Of a stretch of 64,000 nt of DNA, positions 41,220-49,741 are shown piece after piece. Numbering within the stretch: position 1 is the first letter of the stretch; every line of letters begins with the position of its first letter. The position numbers were made by a program, and so were the translations under genes. Source of the DNA: Pseudobutyrivibrio xylanivorans (GTDB taxonomy: Bacteria > Bacillota > Clostridia > Lachnospirales > Lachnospiraceae); assembly GCF_008935055.1 (NCBI RefSeq), contig NZ_CP043028.1, forward strand, positions 2,262,501 to 2,326,500, in the 5' to 3' direction. A model generated the notes under the pieces. The model did not search any database, was not told where the DNA came from, and worked only from the letters and a program-made list of their open reading frames with translations.

Positions 41220-41789
41220 ATGAATAATCAGACACAAAATCCAATTGATATAGTACTTGCAAACAGCTTGAAGTCTCTTGCTGCCACTAAACCAATTGAA
41301 AAGATTACAATCAAAGAAATTACTGACAAGGCGGGTGTTATCAGACCTACCTTCTACAATCACTTTCAGGATAAGTACGAGCTTTTAGAGTGGATAACTT
41401 TCAACGAATTGTTCAATCCTGTGGAACCATTGCTTGAAAATGGAATGCTCAAAGAGGGTGTTACATTTATTCTCACTGCAATGGAAAAGGAAAAGGATTT
41501 CTACAAGAGAGCGGTAGCACTAGAGGGCCAGAATTCCTTCAACGAGATTTTTACAAGATGCGTTCAGGATGCAGTAGCTCACTATATCGATTTGGAAAGT
41601 CTTGCAAAGGTGGCTAATTATCCTTGGCTCAAAGAGGATTTGGTTGCAGAATTTTTAGCTCATTCCATCAGCTGGGTTACCATCGAATGGATTAAGAAGG
41701 GCATGAAGGTGCCTGTTGAGGAGCTGACTGACGTCTATATCAAGATTTTCCATAGCCCAATCATTGAGGTTGTCACCAGCCTGAAATAA
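41220..41789 (+). CDS. TetR-family transcriptional regulator
   Basis: This 189-residue protein has an N-terminal helix-turn-helix typical of TetR proteins: ITIKEITDKAGVIRPTFYNHFQDKYELLEWI. The C-terminal ligand domain resembles the TetR_C_8 type common in Firmicutes. AAGGAGCTAGA precedes the start. It is the last gene of the operon with the DUF308 protein and the 80-residue protein, which it may autoregulate. The ligand is unknown. Confidence 0.87.
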   Translation: MNNQTQNPIDIVLANSLKSLAATKPIEKITIKEITDKAGVIRPTFYNHFQDKYELLEWITFNELFNPVEPLLENGMLKEGVTFILTAMEKEKDFYKRAVALEGQNSFNEIFTRCVQDAVAHYIDLESLAKVANYPWLKEDLVAEFLAHSISWVTIEWIKKGMKVPVEELTDVYIKIFHSPIIEVVTSLK

Positions 41790-41812
41790 GTCTTTTTAAA
41801 AGTCATACAAAA

Positions 41813-41846
41813 AAGCTACATTGTAGCTTGTGTTAACACAGTTTTT
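41813..41846 (+). terminator. Double hairpin terminator after the TetR-like gene
   Basis: AAGCTAC/GTAGCTT is followed by the palindrome TGTGTTAACACA and then TTTTT. Confidence 0.65.
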
Positions 41847-41950
41847 AATGATTGAATATTAGTATAGGGGATTCTTTGATTTATTATTAAAAATGTGAGA
41901 AATTTAAGAATTTTAGATTTTATTTTTGTTGATTGGAGTATAATAATTTT

Positions 41951-42535
41951 ATGACTTGGTTAGAAAATCTGCTAATTATAGCAGGAATCTTGCTGGATGT
42001 CTTTGCTGCCATGGAAATCCAGGGCGCAATGATATCACACATAAAAAAGCGCACCCTTGTGATTGCCTGTGCTGTTGTTGCAGGAATTGAGCTGGCTTTT
42101 TACTTTGCAGGGTATTTTGCATGCTGGCTTTTGTCTAGCAACGGCTACATCGACAATCCTTGGTATCACGGCGAGGCCATCGCGGCAGCGGTGCTTGCGC
42201 TTCTTGGAATCAGACTTATTGCAAAGGCCATCAAAAGAGAGTTTATTCAGGAGCGTTTAAAGGAATCTCTTAAGGTCTTTGAATATGCAAGGACAATCGT
42301 TATGTCCAGCATCTATACAGCAGCTGCTGGTTGCGTTTGCGGACTTGTTGGAATTACAATCTGGCAGTTAATCATTATGATTATTGTTATCTCGATAATC
42401 ATGGTTGTCCTTGGACTTTACACTGGCCTTCACTTTGGCTTTGAGAATAAGACCATTGCCTATGTGGCAGGTGCAGTTCTTCTTTGGGCAGTGAGCCTGG
42501 AGATGCTTTTACACAGAATATTGGAAGTTTTTTAG
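41951..42535 (+). CDS. MntP-like multipass membrane protein
   Basis: This 194-residue protein has five to six membrane helices. The first, NLLIIAGILLDVFAAMEIQG, has the acidic residue spacing seen in MntP/LysE-type exporters, but the rest is only loosely similar, so manganese export is a weak inference. ATG 41951 is chosen. The only GGAG is 13 bases upstream, and a TATAAT at 41939-41944 ends seven bases before the ATG. It lies 36 bases upstream of secY2 and may be transcribed with the accessory Sec operon. Confidence 0.65.
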   Translation: MTWLENLLIIAGILLDVFAAMEIQGAMISHIKKRTLVIACAVVAGIELAFYFAGYFACWLLSSNGYIDNPWYHGEAIAAAVLALLGIRLIAKAIKREFIQERLKESLKVFEYARTIVMSSIYTAAAGCVCGLVGITIWQLIIMIIVISIIMVVLGLYTGLHFGFENKTIAYVAGAVLLWAVSLEMLLHRILEVF

Positions 42536-42571
42536 TGAAGAATTGTTTCAAATGATAATCGGGGCAGGAGT

Positions 42572-43777
42572 TTGAAAAAACATTTTTTTCCTAAAACATT
42601 AGTTGAAAAGCTGATCTACACTCTGTTTATCATGGCAGCCTATTTGATCGGAAGAGAGCTGCCTCTTTTCGGTGTGGATTTAGCGGCTTACGATGCTTTC
42701 AGAAATCATTCGACAGATTTAATAATGCAAACAATTGGTGGAGATAGATACAAGACAAGTCTGCTTGCTCTTGGTATATCTCCATTTATGTTTTCTACAC
42801 TGTTTGTGCAGATGATAGTTTCAGTTAAACGCGCAGACAGCAAGTCTCATACCTCGCCAAAGAAGATAAATCGGGCGACTCTTATTCTTATGCTTATTTG
42901 GGCCAGTGTTCAGGCCTATTTCACAACACAATCCACACTTTATATTTATGACGGAGGAATGAAGCTTTTTGTTGCAAAGCTGGTTTCAGGCGTTGAAATG
43001 GTTACAGGTTCATTCCTAATTCTTTGGATGGCAACCAGAAACGGAAAATATGGAGTGGGAGGACAGACCATTTTAATTTATGTAAATATTTTGGATAGTG
43101 TAGTCAACACTGTAAGAAGCGTACCCTTTAAGGAGCTTAAGTTCATTGGAGCGCTTTCGGTGCTGGCACTTTTGGGAACTATCATATTCGAAAATACGGA
43201 ATACAGAATTCCAATGCAGAGGATTTCTATTCACAGTATTTTCTCCGACAAGAACTATATTCCAATCAAACTAAATCCAATTGGAATGATGCCGGTCATG
43301 TTTTCATCAGCATTCTTTATGCTGCCGGTTTATGGCACCCAGCTTTTAACCATGCTATTTCCTGATAATCCGGATTTCGCATGGGCTAAGGAAAACATGG
43401 ATACTTCACACATGCTTGGCATAATAGTATACGTAATTACGTTATATTTCATTACCGTGATTTTTTCCTTTATTTTTATCAGCCCGAAGAATTTGACGGA
43501 GTCGCTTCAAAAGGCAGGAGATAGTATTACAGGCCTGAGGGCTGGACGAAAAACCAAGATTTTTATAGCCAAAAGGCTTTTTGTAATAGCGGTTTTTTCA
43601 GCGAGTGTAATGAGCATTTTTATTGCAATGCCACTTTACCTGCAGATGCGAGGCCAGGTGCCTGCATCTGTAATGAGCCTTCCTTCCATCATGATTGCAA
43701 TGGCTAGTATAAATTGCAATTTGTATAGGGAGTTTAAGGCTGTGGTAGATTATGATGCTTATGTGCCGTTCATATAG
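42572..43777 (+). CDS. secY2: Accessory Sec translocon subunit SecY2
   Basis: This 401-residue, ten-helix protein is of the SecY fold but shorter than housekeeping SecY. It includes KLIYTLFIMAAYLIGRELPLFGVDL at the start, a plug-like segment SLLALGISPFMFSTLFVQ and the cytoplasmic C-terminal loops. It forms the membrane channel for export of a glycosylated adhesin. The likely start is TTG 42572; GGGGCAGGAG lies close upstream with suboptimal spacing. The asp1 ribosome site AGGAGG overlaps its stop codon, showing tight coupling. The identity is strengthened by the following asp1, asp3, secA2, gtfA and gtfB genes. Confidence 0.88.
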   Translation: MKKHFFPKTLVEKLIYTLFIMAAYLIGRELPLFGVDLAAYDAFRNHSTDLIMQTIGGDRYKTSLLALGISPFMFSTLFVQMIVSVKRADSKSHTSPKKINRATLILMLIWASVQAYFTTQSTLYIYDGGMKLFVAKLVSGVEMVTGSFLILWMATRNGKYGVGGQTILIYVNILDSVVNTVRSVPFKELKFIGALSVLALLGTIIFENTEYRIPMQRISIHSIFSDKNYIPIKLNPIGMMPVMFSSAFFMLPVYGTQLLTMLFPDNPDFAWAKENMDTSHMLGIIVYVITLYFITVIFSFIFISPKNLTESLQKAGDSITGLRAGRKTKIFIAKRLFVIAVFSASVMSIFIAMPLYLQMRGQVPASVMSLPSIMIAMASINCNLYREFKAVVDYDAYVPFI

Positions 43778-43785
43778 GAGGCGCC

Positions 43786-45393
43786 ATGCTGTATTTTATT
43801 CCTGCCTGGTATCAACAGAATAAATGGAAAGAGCTGGAGCAGAACTGGCACACACGAAGAATGCACACCGAATTCGATGATACGGTAAAGCAGGTGCAGA
43901 TGTTTCATCGAAGCGGAATGCGAGATTTCAAAATTCTTCTTTTGAGCCACACACCAAACTTTAGACATTTCCTCCATCGCCAGGGCGTAATACACGCCAA
44001 CTACTGGTCTTGTTTTGATGCCATTCAGGAGGTGCGCAGGAAGAAGCCAGTGGTTTTTTCTTTCCACAATTTTGACTGGCCTCAGGGGATTGAGTTCATT
44101 TATACGCCATTTGTGGTGGTGGCATATCTTGATAATAAAAAATACGCACAGATAGAGTTCGGCGAGGCAGGCAATCCAATTGAGGTTGCCATGTACAAGG
44201 ACGGGCTAGTCAGCCGCAAGAACATATACGACGATAGGGGCTTTGTGTCTGCCATGGAGGTATACTCTGAGGGGCATATTATTTACACCGATTATCTGAC
44301 AGAGCTTGGTGTAGTAAAGATGCGAGAATACGCCGACGATGGACGTGTGGATATTAATCCCAATGCGAATAATTTCCTGATTTTTGATGGGAATGAAGTG
44401 GAGACTGCTACCTTCAATTCCTTGCATTACCGCAATATTTTGGAGGTGATTCGAGAGGTATTTTACTCTCATATTTTGACCAATGACAAAGCTGACGATA
44501 CTTTCTGTATTGCCATGCATCAGAAGAATGTGTTTGTAGCCAATGAGCTGGTGGGAAGGAAGAAGTGTATTTTGTCCTTCTACGAGGATCGTTACAGGCT
44601 GAAGAATTATCCTGAGGCTTTTCATCTGGTAAAGCATGCCAGCTATATTGTGACGGATTCTGAGGCCACCAGCAGGTATCTCATGAGAGAGTTTGGGGAT
44701 GCCATAGAAAATATTATTGATATCTCTCCTTATGATTCACGAATGGATTTTGGTATCAGCTCTGAGCTTATGGTTCAAAAGATTTTAGTTCCGGTTGATC
44801 ATTTGCCGGATGAGCGATTCAATGCGCTGATTAAACAGTTGGCAACTTACATTCAGACCAATGAAAATGCCATGGTGCATTTGTTTACAAGAAATGCAGA
44901 CTATGACCTGCCAGAGAGGCTTCTTAACCGAGTGGCAGATATTGTGGAGCAGATAGGATATGACCGTCGAATTGTAATTCCGGAGGATGTAGAGGATTCC
45001 ACAGCTGAAAATGAAATTGAGGGCGAAGACAAGGAAGAAATCCCAGTGAGATTTTTCGTGGAGCAGTGTGTGGATGAGCTTTCTGTCAGCAGGTGCATTC
45101 GTGAGCAGAGAATCATGGTAGATATGAGCCACAATCCGGATTTGTATTTACAGATAAACTGTATCAGTGCCGCAATTCCACAGATTGTACGCCGAGAGAC
45201 TCATTACATGAAGAATATGTACAACGGCTTCGTAGTGAGGGAATTTGAGCAGATTCCGGCAGCTCTGGATTACTTTTTGGGGTCACTTGCAAACTGGAAT
45301 CAGGCGAAGGTTTATTCTTACGACATAGCCCAGAATTTTACTACGAAGAAATTGCTTGAGAAGTGGAAAATAGTTCAGGAGTATATGGAATAG
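43786..45393 (+). CDS. asp1: Accessory Sec system protein Asp1
   Basis: This 535-residue protein begins with the Asp1 signature MLYFIPAWYQQ. EFDDTVKQVQMFHRSG, FRHFLHRQGVIHANYWSCFDAIQ and a C-terminal glycosyltransferase-like fold without obvious catalytic residues (MVDMSHNPDLYLQINCISAAIPQI) follow. In streptococci Asp1 works with Asp2 and Asp3 to deliver the glycosylated adhesin to SecA2/SecY2. Here asp3 follows 15 bases downstream and no asp2 gene is found. AGGAGGCGCC precedes the ATG. Confidence 0.9.
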   Translation: MLYFIPAWYQQNKWKELEQNWHTRRMHTEFDDTVKQVQMFHRSGMRDFKILLLSHTPNFRHFLHRQGVIHANYWSCFDAIQEVRRKKPVVFSFHNFDWPQGIEFIYTPFVVVAYLDNKKYAQIEFGEAGNPIEVAMYKDGLVSRKNIYDDRGFVSAMEVYSEGHIIYTDYLTELGVVKMREYADDGRVDINPNANNFLIFDGNEVETATFNSLHYRNILEVIREVFYSHILTNDKADDTFCIAMHQKNVFVANELVGRKKCILSFYEDRYRLKNYPEAFHLVKHASYIVTDSEATSRYLMREFGDAIENIIDISPYDSRMDFGISSELMVQKILVPVDHLPDERFNALIKQLATYIQTNENAMVHLFTRNADYDLPERLLNRVADIVEQIGYDRRIVIPEDVEDSTAENEIEGEDKEEIPVRFFVEQCVDELSVSRCIREQRIMVDMSHNPDLYLQINCISAAIPQIVRRETHYMKNMYNGFVVREFEQIPAALDYFLGSLANWNQAKVYSYDIAQNFTTKKLLEKWKIVQEYME

Positions 45394-45408
45394 TAGAGAG
45401 GAAATGTA

Positions 45409-45840
45409 ATGAGCAGAGCATCGTGGACCGTCTTTTGGAATGAATATAGCTCAGACACTTATTTGTATGGTTCTCAAATCGATTATGAGGCAAAGAATAA
45501 TGTTCATTTCAAGAATGAGCTGATGCCACCAGGAACCATCATAAAGCAGTGGTATTCGCTGACTAATTATCAGGCACAGCGAATTGAGCCATCACTTCCA
45601 ATTATCGATGGAGAAAGCAAATATAGAATAAAGGTCAATGTGGAAACGCCAGACGAAAGAGGTTATCTGATTCGTTTGGTATTCCTGGACAGATATGAGC
45701 GTGAAGCAGGGGATTTCACAGTTCGAGGAAAAGAGGCTGAGTTTTCCTGCCCACTTAAAACCTACAGCTATAGAATGCAGCTGATAAACGCTGGTATGAA
45801 GGAGTTTATTTTCCATTCAGTCATAATTGAAGAAATCTAA
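45409..45840 (+). CDS. asp3: Accessory Sec system protein Asp3
   Basis: This 143-residue beta-sandwich protein matches Asp3 in length and pattern: WTVFWNEYSSDTYLYGSQI, a central VNVETPDERGYLIRLVFLDRYE strand pair and SYRMQLINAGMKEFIFHSVII at the end. Asp3 forms a complex with Asp1 and Asp2 that binds the adhesin and SecA2. It starts after GAGAGGAAATGTA and abuts secA2. Confidence 0.87.
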   Translation: MSRASWTVFWNEYSSDTYLYGSQIDYEAKNNVHFKNELMPPGTIIKQWYSLTNYQAQRIEPSLPIIDGESKYRIKVNVETPDERGYLIRLVFLDRYEREAGDFTVRGKEAEFSCPLKTYSYRMQLINAGMKEFIFHSVIIEEI

Positions 45841-45841
45841 A

Positions 45842-48190
45842 ATGAAAATCAAAAAGACTAAGGGGATAGTAAAAAAACTTTATAAAGAGCTGAAGCAGGT
45901 TAAGAGGTATGGAGAGGAGATGGCTGCGCTTTCCGATGAGGAGCTGAAGTTTAAGACTACCGAATTCAGAAAGCGCTATCACGATGGTGAGGATTTGGAC
46001 CATCTTTTGCCGGAGGCTTTTGCTGCAATGTGCGAGGCTGATAAGAGAGTCCTTGGCATGTTCCCTTTTGATGTGCAGATTTTGGCTGGGATTGCCATGC
46101 ACCACGGTTATCTTGCAGAGATGAACACGGGTGAGGGTAAGACACTTACTGCCACTTGTCCGATGTATTTGAACGGCCTCACTGGTAAAGGGGCAATACT
46201 TGTAACAAATAACGAGTATCTTGCCTTAAGAGATGCTGAGGAAATGGGCCCGGCCTACAGATTTATGGGTCTTAAGGTGGCGGCAGGCGTAAAGCGTGAT
46301 ACTGATGACAAATTTGAAAATGAGGAAAAGAAGAAGATTTACAACTGCGATATCGTATATACGACGCACTCAGCTCTGGGCTTTGACTATTTGATAAATA
46401 ATCTTGTAAAGTCTGCCAATGACAGATTTATGAGAGATTTCTATTTCATCATCATAGATGAGGCTGATTCGGTGCTTTTGGACAGTGCCAGCACGCCGTT
46501 GGTTATTTCTGGTGCACCACGTGTTCAGTCGAATTTGTATGATATGGCTGATTTCTTCGTGAGAACGCTTCAGGAGAATTTGGACTATGAGGTGGAAGAG
46601 AAAAATGTCTGGTTTACAGAGAAGGGACTTGAATATGCGGAAAGCTATTTTGGAATAGATAATATTTTTGACCCAAAGTATTTTGAGATATATCGCCATC
46701 TGGTGCTTGCGCTTCGTGCCAACAAAATTATTGAGAAGGGCACAGAGTACATGATTTCTGAGTCTGGAGAGGTAGCGCTTATCGATGCCAGCTCAGGTCG
46801 AATGTTAAAGGGGGTAAAGCTTCGTGGCGGTCAGCATCAGGCTTTGGAGTGCAAGGAAAAGGTAGAGATTACGCAGGAGAATCGTTCCATGGCATCTATC
46901 ACCTATCAGAATTTCTTCTCCATGTTCCCAAAGATGGCGGGCATGAGTGGAACAATTTACGATGCCAAGGACGAGCTTTACGATGTGTATGGAAAGAAGG
47001 TTGTGGTTATCCCAACCAACAATCCGATTCAACGTGTGGACTGTCCTGACTGGTTTTTCAGTGATTCCAAAAAGCAGTTTGAGGCTGCAATCAGGCTGGC
47101 GGTGAAAAAGCACGAGACGGGGCAGCCGGTGCTTATTGTTACAACAATGATTTCCGATACGGAGATTCTTTCACATCTGCTTGTTAGGGAGGGAATTCCA
47201 CATTCAGTATTGAATGCTAATAATGCTTTTTGGGAAGCCGATATCATCAAGGAGGCTGGCCAGATGGGAGCTATGACGGTGGCTACATCCATGGCAGGAC
47301 GTGGAACTGATATCAAGCTTGGACCTGGTGTGAAGGAGCTTGGTGGGCTTGCTGTTATCGGTGTTGGCCGAATGCTGAACATTCGCGATGAGAGACAGGC
47401 AAGAGGTCGTGCTGGCAGGCAGGGAGACCCGGGATACAGTAGATTTATCGTCTCTCTGGAGGATGATATTGTGGAGAAGGGCACCGACCCGGAGAAGCTG
47501 AAAAAATATATAGATGGCAAGCGTCGAATCAGCAGCAGGAGAATAAAAAAAATTGTAAATGGAGCCCAGCGAACCAACGAGGAGATGGGCGTTACCAATA
47601 GAAAGAATTCCAAGGACTACGATGTTGTGCTTCAGCTGGAGAGAAAGCTGATGTATGAAACCCGCGATAAGCTTTTGGATGGTGGCACAATTCCGTGGGA
47701 GAAGCTTATTGATATATCCATGGAAAATTTGGATAGATTTCTCAAGAGCAGCAAGACTTTGGTATGGTCGGACTTAAACCGTTATCTTTTGGATAATATA
47801 TCCTACCGAATGGATAACGAGGTGAAGACCATCAATCTCCAAAACAAGGCAAGGGTGAAGGCTTATGTGAAGGCGAAGGTCCAGCAGTCATTGGAGGAAA
47901 AGCTTGAGATGATTGGCTCGAAAAACGGCATGAATGATTTCATCCGTGTGGCCGCGCTGTCGGCAATCGATGAAGCCTGGATTGAGCAGGTAGATTACCT
48001 TCAACAGCTTCAGGGAGCTGTGTCTGGAAGAAGCTCCGCTCAGAGAAATATCATCTACGAGTACCAGGGGGAGGCACTAGAATCCTTCAGGAAGATGGAA
48101 GTGCGAATTAAGCAGAATATTATCAGGAATGTGTTGTTGTCGGAAGTGAGTATGGATAAGAAGAGCAAGTTACATATAATCTTGCCTTAA
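45842..48190 (+). CDS. secA2: Accessory Sec ATPase SecA2
   Basis: This 782-residue motor ATPase drives accessory Sec export. Walker A is MNTGEGKTLTAT and the DEAD-box motif is IIIDEADSVLLDSA. Later motifs are MAGMSGT, VATSMAGRGTDIKLG and ERQARGRAGRQGDPG. It lacks the C-terminal zinc and SecB-binding tail of housekeeping SecA and is shorter, as expected of SecA2. The frame opens at TTG 45827 inside asp3; I chose ATG 45842, just past the asp3 stop, with translation probably coupled. Confidence 0.92.
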   Translation: MKIKKTKGIVKKLYKELKQVKRYGEEMAALSDEELKFKTTEFRKRYHDGEDLDHLLPEAFAAMCEADKRVLGMFPFDVQILAGIAMHHGYLAEMNTGEGKTLTATCPMYLNGLTGKGAILVTNNEYLALRDAEEMGPAYRFMGLKVAAGVKRDTDDKFENEEKKKIYNCDIVYTTHSALGFDYLINNLVKSANDRFMRDFYFIIIDEADSVLLDSASTPLVISGAPRVQSNLYDMADFFVRTLQENLDYEVEEKNVWFTEKGLEYAESYFGIDNIFDPKYFEIYRHLVLALRANKIIEKGTEYMISESGEVALIDASSGRMLKGVKLRGGQHQALECKEKVEITQENRSMASITYQNFFSMFPKMAGMSGTIYDAKDELYDVYGKKVVVIPTNNPIQRVDCPDWFFSDSKKQFEAAIRLAVKKHETGQPVLIVTTMISDTEILSHLLVREGIPHSVLNANNAFWEADIIKEAGQMGAMTVATSMAGRGTDIKLGPGVKELGGLAVIGVGRMLNIRDERQARGRAGRQGDPGYSRFIVSLEDDIVEKGTDPEKLKKYIDGKRRISSRRIKKIVNGAQRTNEEMGVTNRKNSKDYDVVLQLERKLMYETRDKLLDGGTIPWEKLIDISMENLDRFLKSSKTLVWSDLNRYLLDNISYRMDNEVKTINLQNKARVKAYVKAKVQQSLEEKLEMIGSKNGMNDFIRVAALSAIDEAWIEQVDYLQQLQGAVSGRSSAQRNIIYEYQGEALESFRKMEVRIKQNIIRNVLLSEVSMDKKSKLHIILP

Positions 48191-48193
48191 AGG

Positions 48194-48227
48194 ACACCTC
48201 ATCAGTCAGCTTGCGGTGGATGAGGTG
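48194..48227. repeat. Palindromic fragment of the dispersed repeat between secA2 and gtfA
   Basis: CACCTCATC and GATGAGGTG are perfect 9-base arms of a hairpin. The left half matches ACACCTCATCAGTCAGC of the copies at 28026 and 40387. No T-run follows, so it may process or stabilise the operon mRNA rather than end it. Confidence 0.65.
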
Positions 48228-48244
48228 GAAAGAGGTGTATCGGT

Positions 48245-49741
48245 ATGATCTATAACTTTAACTTAGGCATAGGGTGGGCGTCTTCAGGGGTGGAGTATGC
48301 CCAAAGCTACAGAGCTAAAGTCTTGCGCAGCATAGGTGCACCTGCAAAATTCGTATTTACGGATATGTTTCCAAGGGATAACCTCACTGATATGACAAGA
48401 AACATAGGCTTTGAGGATGAGGAAATCATATGGCTTTACACCTTCTTCACGGATTTTAAGCCTGAGCCAGTAAGTTATACTCTTTCTGATTTGAAGGCTA
48501 CTTTGGAAGGGCAGAGATTTACCTTTGAGAGGGATGGAAAGATAGGCAGAATCCTTTTTGAGGGAGAGAACAATTTCTACAGAGTATACTTCGTAAATAC
48601 GGATACAGAGTTTGTACATAGAGTGGAGATGGTATCAAGAGGCTGTCTAATCCGCAAAGATTATTACATGAGCCGCAGGATATTCTCTGAGTACTATGCG
48701 CCGCTTGACGGCAAGGCGCATCTTTATGAAAGGCGATTTTTCAACAAGGATGGCTCGATAGCATATCAGGAAATAATTGATGATGAGGCAGTGATGTATA
48801 AATTTCCTGATAAGCTCATTTGCTCCAAGGAAGAGCTTATAGGTTATATGACAGCATGCCTTGAGCCTACAGCAGATGACATTATCATCATTGACCGTTC
48901 TACAGGACAGGGGCAGGCAATATTGGAAAATGCAGGTGAAGCTAAAGTGGGAATTGTGATACATGCAGATCATTTTAGTGAAGGAGCAACAGACGAAAAG
49001 CATATTCTTTGGAATAATTATTATGAATACAGCTTTGCAATGAATCGGCATATTGATTTTTATATTACAGCCACTGAGGACCAGAGGAAGCTTCTCATAG
49101 AGCAGTTTGAAAAATACCTGGGAGTGACTCCTACCGTATATACGATACCAGTGGGGAGCTTGCCAAGACTTGTGGTTCCATCTGAACCTCGTAAGAAGCA
49201 CGCCTTTATCACTGCATCGCGCCTTGCAACGGAAAAGCATGTGGATTGGCTGGTGGCAGCTGTGGTGGAGGCTCATAAGGATATATCGGACATTACCCTT
49301 GATATCTACGGAAAGGGTGGCGCCGAAAAGGAGCTTAAGCAGCAGATAGAAAAGCTGGGAGCTGATTCCTATATACGACTTATGGGGCAGCATGACCTGA
49401 CAGATGTTTATCGTAAATACGAAGTATATCTTTCGGCATCAACAAGCGAGGGATTTGGACTAACGCTTATGGAGGCTATAGGCTCGGGACTTCCAATCAT
49501 TGGCTTTGATGTAAGATATGGCAATCAGAATTTTATTGATCAGGGAAAGAATGGCTACAAGCTGCCGTATGCTGTAGGAATGGAGCGTAGCAGGCGGCAG
49601 GCAAAAATGGTGGAGGCAATCAAAAAGCTTTGCCTGGAGGATGATATAGAGGCCTTTAGCATGCATTCCTACGAGAAGGCAAAGGAATATTTGACAAATG
49701 AGGTTGAACTTAGATGGAGAAAGCTGATAGGGACGCGATAA
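48245..49741 (+). CDS. gtfA: Accessory Sec glycosyltransferase GtfA
   Basis: This 498-residue GT4-type enzyme adds the first sugar (GlcNAc in streptococci) to serine/threonine of the exported adhesin. It begins MIYNFNLGIGWASSGVEYAQ, a GtfA hallmark. The catalytic half has FITASRLATEKHVDWLV, DIYGKGGAEKELKQQI and the E-x7-E motif SEGFGLTLMEAIGSGLPIIG. It functions as a complex with GtfB. A dispersed-repeat hairpin separates it from secA2, and its end overlaps gtfB by 28 bases. Confidence 0.92.
   Translation: MIYNFNLGIGWASSGVEYAQSYRAKVLRSIGAPAKFVFTDMFPRDNLTDMTRNIGFEDEEIIWLYTFFTDFKPEPVSYTLSDLKATLEGQRFTFERDGKIGRILFEGENNFYRVYFVNTDTEFVHRVEMVSRGCLIRKDYYMSRRIFSEYYAPLDGKAHLYERRFFNKDGSIAYQEIIDDEAVMYKFPDKLICSKEELIGYMTACLEPTADDIIIIDRSTGQGQAILENAGEAKVGIVIHADHFSEGATDEKHILWNNYYEYSFAMNRHIDFYITATEDQRKLLIEQFEKYLGVTPTVYTIPVGSLPRLVVPSEPRKKHAFITASRLATEKHVDWLVAAVVEAHKDISDITLDIYGKGGAEKELKQQIEKLGADSYIRLMGQHDLTDVYRKYEVYLSASTSEGFGLTLMEAIGSGLPIIGFDVRYGNQNFIDQGKNGYKLPYAVGMERSRRQAKMVEAIKKLCLEDDIEAFSMHSYEKAKEYLTNEVELRWRKLIGTR

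Larger units (their letters stand above)
7321..49421. repeat. Dispersed palindrome CGTAWWTACG
   Basis: The 10-mer occurs at 7321, 8613, 16914, 21451, 22063, 22663, 23242, 25075, 26457, 43432, 46354, 48592, 49135 and 49412. I saw none between 54 and 64 kb. The copies lie in at least three reading phases and on both gene strands (encoding VNTD, VYT, YRIYD, YRKY), so protein sequence alone does not explain them. Six of the fourteen are inside the repeated adhesin and are not independent. Confidence 0.55.
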
